A stretch of 64,000 nt of DNA. Source: Fodinibius salipaludis. GTDB taxonomy: Bacteria; Bacteroidota; Rhodothermia; Balneolales; Balneolaceae. The position numbers and the translations under genes were made by a program. The notes under the pieces were generated by a model, which saw nothing but the letters and a program-made list of their open reading frames with translations, did no database searches and was not told the origin of the DNA. Positions 61,274-64,000 of this stretch are shown in pieces. Where the stretch lies: assembly GCF_002287075.1 (NCBI RefSeq), contig NZ_NSKE01000002.1, forward strand, positions 248,001-312,000, in the 5' to 3' direction. Position 1 is the first letter of the stretch. Each line of letters begins with the position of its first letter.

Positions 61274-62638
61274 TTGAAGTTTGAAGAAATAACGTTGAGC
61301 CCCAATATCATGAGCGGGCTTCAAGACATTAATTACACTGAACTTACTGAACTACAAGAAAAAGTAATCCCAGCTGTACTGGAAGGCAATGATGCACTTA
61401 TAAAAGCCGAACCGGGAAGCAGCAAAATCGGCTCTTTTGTGATACCTGCACTTGAGCAGATCGACAAAAGAGAAGACAAGGATGGTACCTCACTACTGGT
61501 ATTAACACCCAATCCCGAGGAGTCTCAAGAGATTGATGAACTTGTCTGGGCCATGGGTTACCATGCTCAAATTGAGTGTGCTTCCATCGATATGGATACT
61601 GATCTCGAGGAACAAAAGGAGGCTATCCAAAGTGAAGTAGAAGTTATTGTTGGTAATCCCGGCCCACTGCTGGATGTTTGCCAGGATCTGAAATTTATAT
61701 TCCGCCATGTTGAAATGGTGGTTATCGATGCTGCGGACGAGATGGTAGCTCTAAATCTGCAGGATAAAATTCAGAATATTTTAAAACGTGTACTCAGTGA
61801 TCATCAGACCCTCATCTATTCAAAAGAGGTTAATGATGATGTCAAAGAGCTCACCAAAAAGTATACTAAGGATCCTATCGCTATCGGTTTTGAAGATAAA
61901 CCGGGCATGTTAACAGAACCTCCAAAGGTTGATCAAAATCTGACGCAGGGCTACATCTATGTGCCTAACCGCATGAAGATTACTACTCTGATGGCACATC
62001 TTGAGAATACCCCTCAAGATAACTGCATAATTTTTACAGCCTCTAAACGGGGGACGGACCGCCTCTATCGAACGCTGCGAAAAAATGATATGAAGGCCAC
62101 AAGTCTGCACGGAAAGCTTTCGGATGAAAAACGATCGCAACGTTTCGCGAATTTTACTAACGGTGATGTACAATATCTCTTAGTTGCTGATACTCCCGCC
62201 GCTGAACTCGATCTGGATCGGGTTACACAGGTTATCAACTATGACGTACCTAACGATCCCGATGAATATCGCTATCGGGCCAACCTGGTCGGTTCGGGCA
62301 CCGCATCACGCATTGTTTCTCTTGTTTCCAAACAAGATCGCAGCGATATAAACGAGCTGGAAAATAGCCTTGGACAAGCACCCAAGGAACTACCACTTCC
62401 AGACAAGGTTAAGCAGAAACTTGAAGAACGTAAGAAACAGAAAAAGAAAAAGTCACGAGGCGGTAAACGTGATAATCGCTCCAAACGAGGAAGTAATAAT
62501 GGTCGCGGTAAAAAGAAAAATGATGATCTACAGTTACCACGCCCAAGCTATGACAAGTTAAGCGGTGGGAAGAAGGGTGATGCACCCAAGGATCAAAAAT
62601 CCGGTGTTATCGGCTTAATCAAAAAGCTCTTTTCTTAA
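61274..62638 (+). CDS. DEAD-box-like protein with degenerate ATPase and helicase motifs
   Basis: Protein of 454 residues, TTG start at 61274, with two RecA-like domains of DEAD-box type and a Lys/Arg/Gly-rich tail (385-440) that suggests RNA binding. The Q-motif region TELQEKVIPAVLEGNDAL is recognisable. Motif I reads AEPGSSKIG in place of AxTGSGKT, motif Ia PNPEES for PTRELA, motif Ib NPGP for TPGR, motif II DAAD for DEAD, motif III YSK for SAT, and motif VI YRANLVGSG for HRxGRTGR. Only motif IV (IIFTASKRG) and the strand before motif VI (VINYDVPNDPDEY) are normal. ATP hydrolysis and helicase activity are not expected. A strong terminator follows. Confidence 0.87.
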   Translation: MKFEEITLSPNIMSGLQDINYTELTELQEKVIPAVLEGNDALIKAEPGSSKIGSFVIPALEQIDKREDKDGTSLLVLTPNPEESQEIDELVWAMGYHAQIECASIDMDTDLEEQKEAIQSEVEVIVGNPGPLLDVCQDLKFIFRHVEMVVIDAADEMVALNLQDKIQNILKRVLSDHQTLIYSKEVNDDVKELTKKYTKDPIAIGFEDKPGMLTEPPKVDQNLTQGYIYVPNRMKITTLMAHLENTPQDNCIIFTASKRGTDRLYRTLRKNDMKATSLHGKLSDEKRSQRFANFTNGDVQYLLVADTPAAELDLDRVTQVINYDVPNDPDEYRYRANLVGSGTASRIVSLVSKQDRSDINELENSLGQAPKELPLPDKVKQKLEERKKQKKKKSRGGKRDNRSKRGSNNGRGKKKNDDLQLPRPSYDKLSGGKKGDAPKDQKSGVIGLIKKLFS

Positions 62639-62665
62639 TCCCAAAGTGAAATATTATTGTGTTTC

Positions 62666-62697
62666 AAAAGGACGAGCTTGTTGCTCGTCCTTTTTTG
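62666..62697 (+). terminator. rho-independent terminator after DEAD-box-like gene
   Basis: AAAAGGACGAGC (62666-62677) pairs perfectly with GCTCGTCCTTTT (62683-62694) around TTGTT, followed by TT. Twelve base pairs with the T-run inside the second arm. Confidence 0.93.
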
Positions 62698-63117
62698 TTT
62701 GAATAATTTATTGTAAACATGTATTAGATATTCACAAGTTAAAAGGTACACATAAAATAAAGGGTCAGGCAGTAGGGCATTTACCTGCCCCCCTCACTTG
62801 ATGAATAAATATTTCTTGAGTATTAGAAATGTAAATACACTATGTAACAAATTTATTATCTGTTAATTAATAGACTGTTATTTATACACGTACTCTTCAT
62901 TAGCCATCTGCATGTGTTTATAATCCCAATGAGCGATCAAGATCACCTGCCATATTACCCTAATGCAGATTCTTTTGGACCGAATAGTCCAAGTTCTTGG
63001 TGTCAAAACCACAGAAAACACATAAGATTATCATTGCTTTAAAACCGCTTAATACATAGTTAAAGATCAGTCGTTATCATTTCCGCGTTATCCTCTATAA
63101 CCTTAAATGTTGGAGTA
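62698..63117. other. gene-free region with several hairpins
   Basis: No open frame of coding quality. GGCAG / CTGCC near 62770-62790 and TTGGAC (62975-62980) / GTCCAA (62987-62992) form hairpins, and ATCTGCAT (62906-62913) is complementary to ATGCAGAT (62963-62970). The region 62906-62992 could be a small structured RNA or just the upstream region of the short gene at 63118. I see no tRNA. Confidence 0.4.
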
Positions 63118-63327
63118 ATGATGACGGTCCTTTTTGAAGAAAAGCTTGAAGAATTTTATCGCACCGGGGAATACAAAGGGTTTTATGAAGTAATCGAACA
63201 TGAACAGGAAAGAATGATACATCTGACCTTCACCGATGGGTTTCAAGAAATATCAGCATCGGGCATGTTCAAAAGTGATGCCTTGCAACGTATCTTTCAT
63301 CAGATTGACAGCGTGCGATCAAATTAG
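63118..63327 (+). CDS. small hypothetical protein
   Basis: A 69-residue acidic soluble protein starting ATGATG (63118 or 63121), preceded by GGAGTA as a Shine-Dalgarno-like site. I recognise no family. The sequence alternates helix (FEEKLEEFYRTGEYKGFYEVIE) and probable strands (RMIHLTFTDGFQEISASGMF), then a helix (KSDALQRIFHQIDSV), a compact alpha-beta design consistent with a real gene. It has no neighbours on its strand and its role is unknown. Confidence 0.6.
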   Translation: MMTVLFEEKLEEFYRTGEYKGFYEVIEHEQERMIHLTFTDGFQEISASGMFKSDALQRIFHQIDSVRSN

Positions 63328-63460
63328 TTATTGCGGAACTAAAAGTATGGAGAAACAAACTTTATAGAAATATCATCAAGTATCTCTGAAAAAGTTTATT
63401 GGTATACCTATGAACTAATAATAACCAAGTTACCTCTCCTTAATAGCTTCTCGCAATAAA

Positions 63461-63490
63461 AAAAGCCCCGCTGAATGATCAGCGAGGCTT
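63461..63490 (-). terminator. terminator of the acyltransferase gene at the right edge
   Basis: On the minus strand AAGCCTCGCTGA is complementary (one mismatch) to TCAGCGGGGCTT and is followed by a T-run. It lies 29 bases after the stop codon at 63519. Confidence 0.87.
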
Positions 63491-63518
63491 CTAATAAAAT
63501 TCGACTCTGCTTAAATAA

Positions 63519-64000
63519 TTAAGCAGTCATTCTCTGTTTCTGCTTTTCTGCCTCAGCAAACACCACATCTTTTATCGCCTCAAATCCTTTGAGCGTTTTT
63601 TCGATGTGCTCTTTAGTATGAGCCGCAGTCGGTATCAGACGAATCAGCACCGTTCCTTTGGGTACTACCGGATACGCAACACCGCTTACAAAAATGCCGT
63701 GCTCTTCACGCATTTTACGCATTATAAGCTGACACAGATCAGTACTTCCTTTTGTTAAGACAGGTGTTACCGGACATTCTGCAGGCAATACGTTATAGCC
63801 CATATCCCGGAGTCCATCACGAAGCATATTCGTATTTTCCCACAGCTTTTCTCTCCACTGGGGATTGTTACGAATCATTTCCAACCGCTTGCGCGCCGAC
63901 TTAACAATCGGCATCGGTACTGACTTCGCAAAAATTTGGCTGCGGACATTCGCTTTCAGGAATTCTACTACACGCTCATCAGTAGCTACAAAAGCACCAA
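63519..64000 (-). CDS. AONS/KBL-family PLP acyltransferase, serine palmitoyltransferase-like, 5' end off window
   Basis: C-terminal 160 residues of a gene that continues beyond the right edge. The frame reads GAFVATDERVVEFLKANVRSQIFAKSVPM (63915-64000) and then the C-domain IVKSARKRLEMIRNNPQWREKLWENTNMLRDGL, ECPVTPVLTKG and VSGVAYPVVPKGTVLIRLIPTAAHTKEHIEKTLKGFE. The motif FAKSxPM with RLIPTAAHT is typical of the alpha-oxoamine synthase family, closest to bacterial serine palmitoyltransferase or glycine C-acetyltransferase. Serine palmitoyltransferase would start sphingolipid synthesis, known in Bacteroidota relatives. The catalytic lysine lies outside the window, so the exact member cannot be fixed. 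Confidence 0.8.
   Translation of the reverse strand, partial: GAFVATDERVVEFLKANVRSQIFAKSVPMPIVKSARKRLEMIRNNPQWREKLWENTNMLRDGLRDMGYNVLPAECPVTPVLTKGSTDLCQLIMRKMREEHGIFVSGVAYPVVPKGTVLIRLIPTAAHTKEHIEKTLKGFEAIKDVVFAEAEKQKQRMTA

Overview
The window looks like chromosome of a free-living, probably marine or halophilic member of the Balneolota / Bacteroidota-Rhodothermota side of the tree. This is inference from gene content: curli genes of Bacteroidota type, a complete but scattered histidine-degradation pathway, a serine-palmitoyltransferase-like enzyme, an LVIVD/choice-of-anchor-B lipoprotein, SPOR- and HU-domain envelope proteins and a Bacteroidota-style Mrp. Base composition is moderately AT-rich. 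I found no rRNA, tRNA, CRISPR array, insertion sequence or prophage.

Layout. 1-3377: end of a membrane metallopeptidase, a DoxX-like protein and proline dehydrogenase. 3543-4514: a TSGG-repeat DUF4097 protein. 4569-14706: an expanded curli locus on the minus strand, transcribed as LysM-CsgE fusion, CsgF, a 327-base structured leader, five tandem curlin subunits separated by hairpins, CsgG with an extra C-terminal barrel, a CsgB-like minor curlin, a lipoprotein and a membrane-anchored curlin. 14885-17892: secreted and lipoproteins, then a divergent regulator pair sharing a perfect palindrome. 18040-19651: a two-RCK potassium channel gene broken by five one-base deletions. 19848-24973: TonB/ExbD/ExbB with two HU-like proteins (one fused to SPOR) and an outer-membrane barrel. 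25170-31266: flippase-like protein, LolA, FtsK, ComB, GcvT. 31688-50810: Mrp, then hutG, hutI, hutH and hutU spread among a Ca2+ antiporter, a class III cyclase, an electrophile-detoxification operon under a TetR repressor, hydrolases and a bactofilin. 51012-64000: peptide transporter, MnmE, MFS, SDR, a haem-binding lipoprotein, flavin oxidoreductase, SecG, MscS, a pseudo-SRAP protein, CPBP protease, a pseudo-DEAD-box protein and the end of a serine-palmitoyltransferase-like gene.

Most striking. (1) The curli locus: a LysM-CsgE fusion, five curlin paralogues, a hairpin in every spacer after a curlin gene, and ahead of the array a nested three-way-junction leader RNA (13286-13419) with a GAAA tetraloop followed by mutually exclusive hairpins (13208-13266). 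(2) Three proteins that keep their fold but lost catalytic residues: S24-type repressor, SRAP and DEAD-box. (3) The HU-SPOR fusion that could link DNA to septal peptidoglycan.

The hut enzymes together take histidine to glutamate and formamide (HutH, HutU, HutI, HutG); PRODH and the peptide transporter fit an amino-acid-using lifestyle. The curli genes build and export extracellular amyloid for biofilm.
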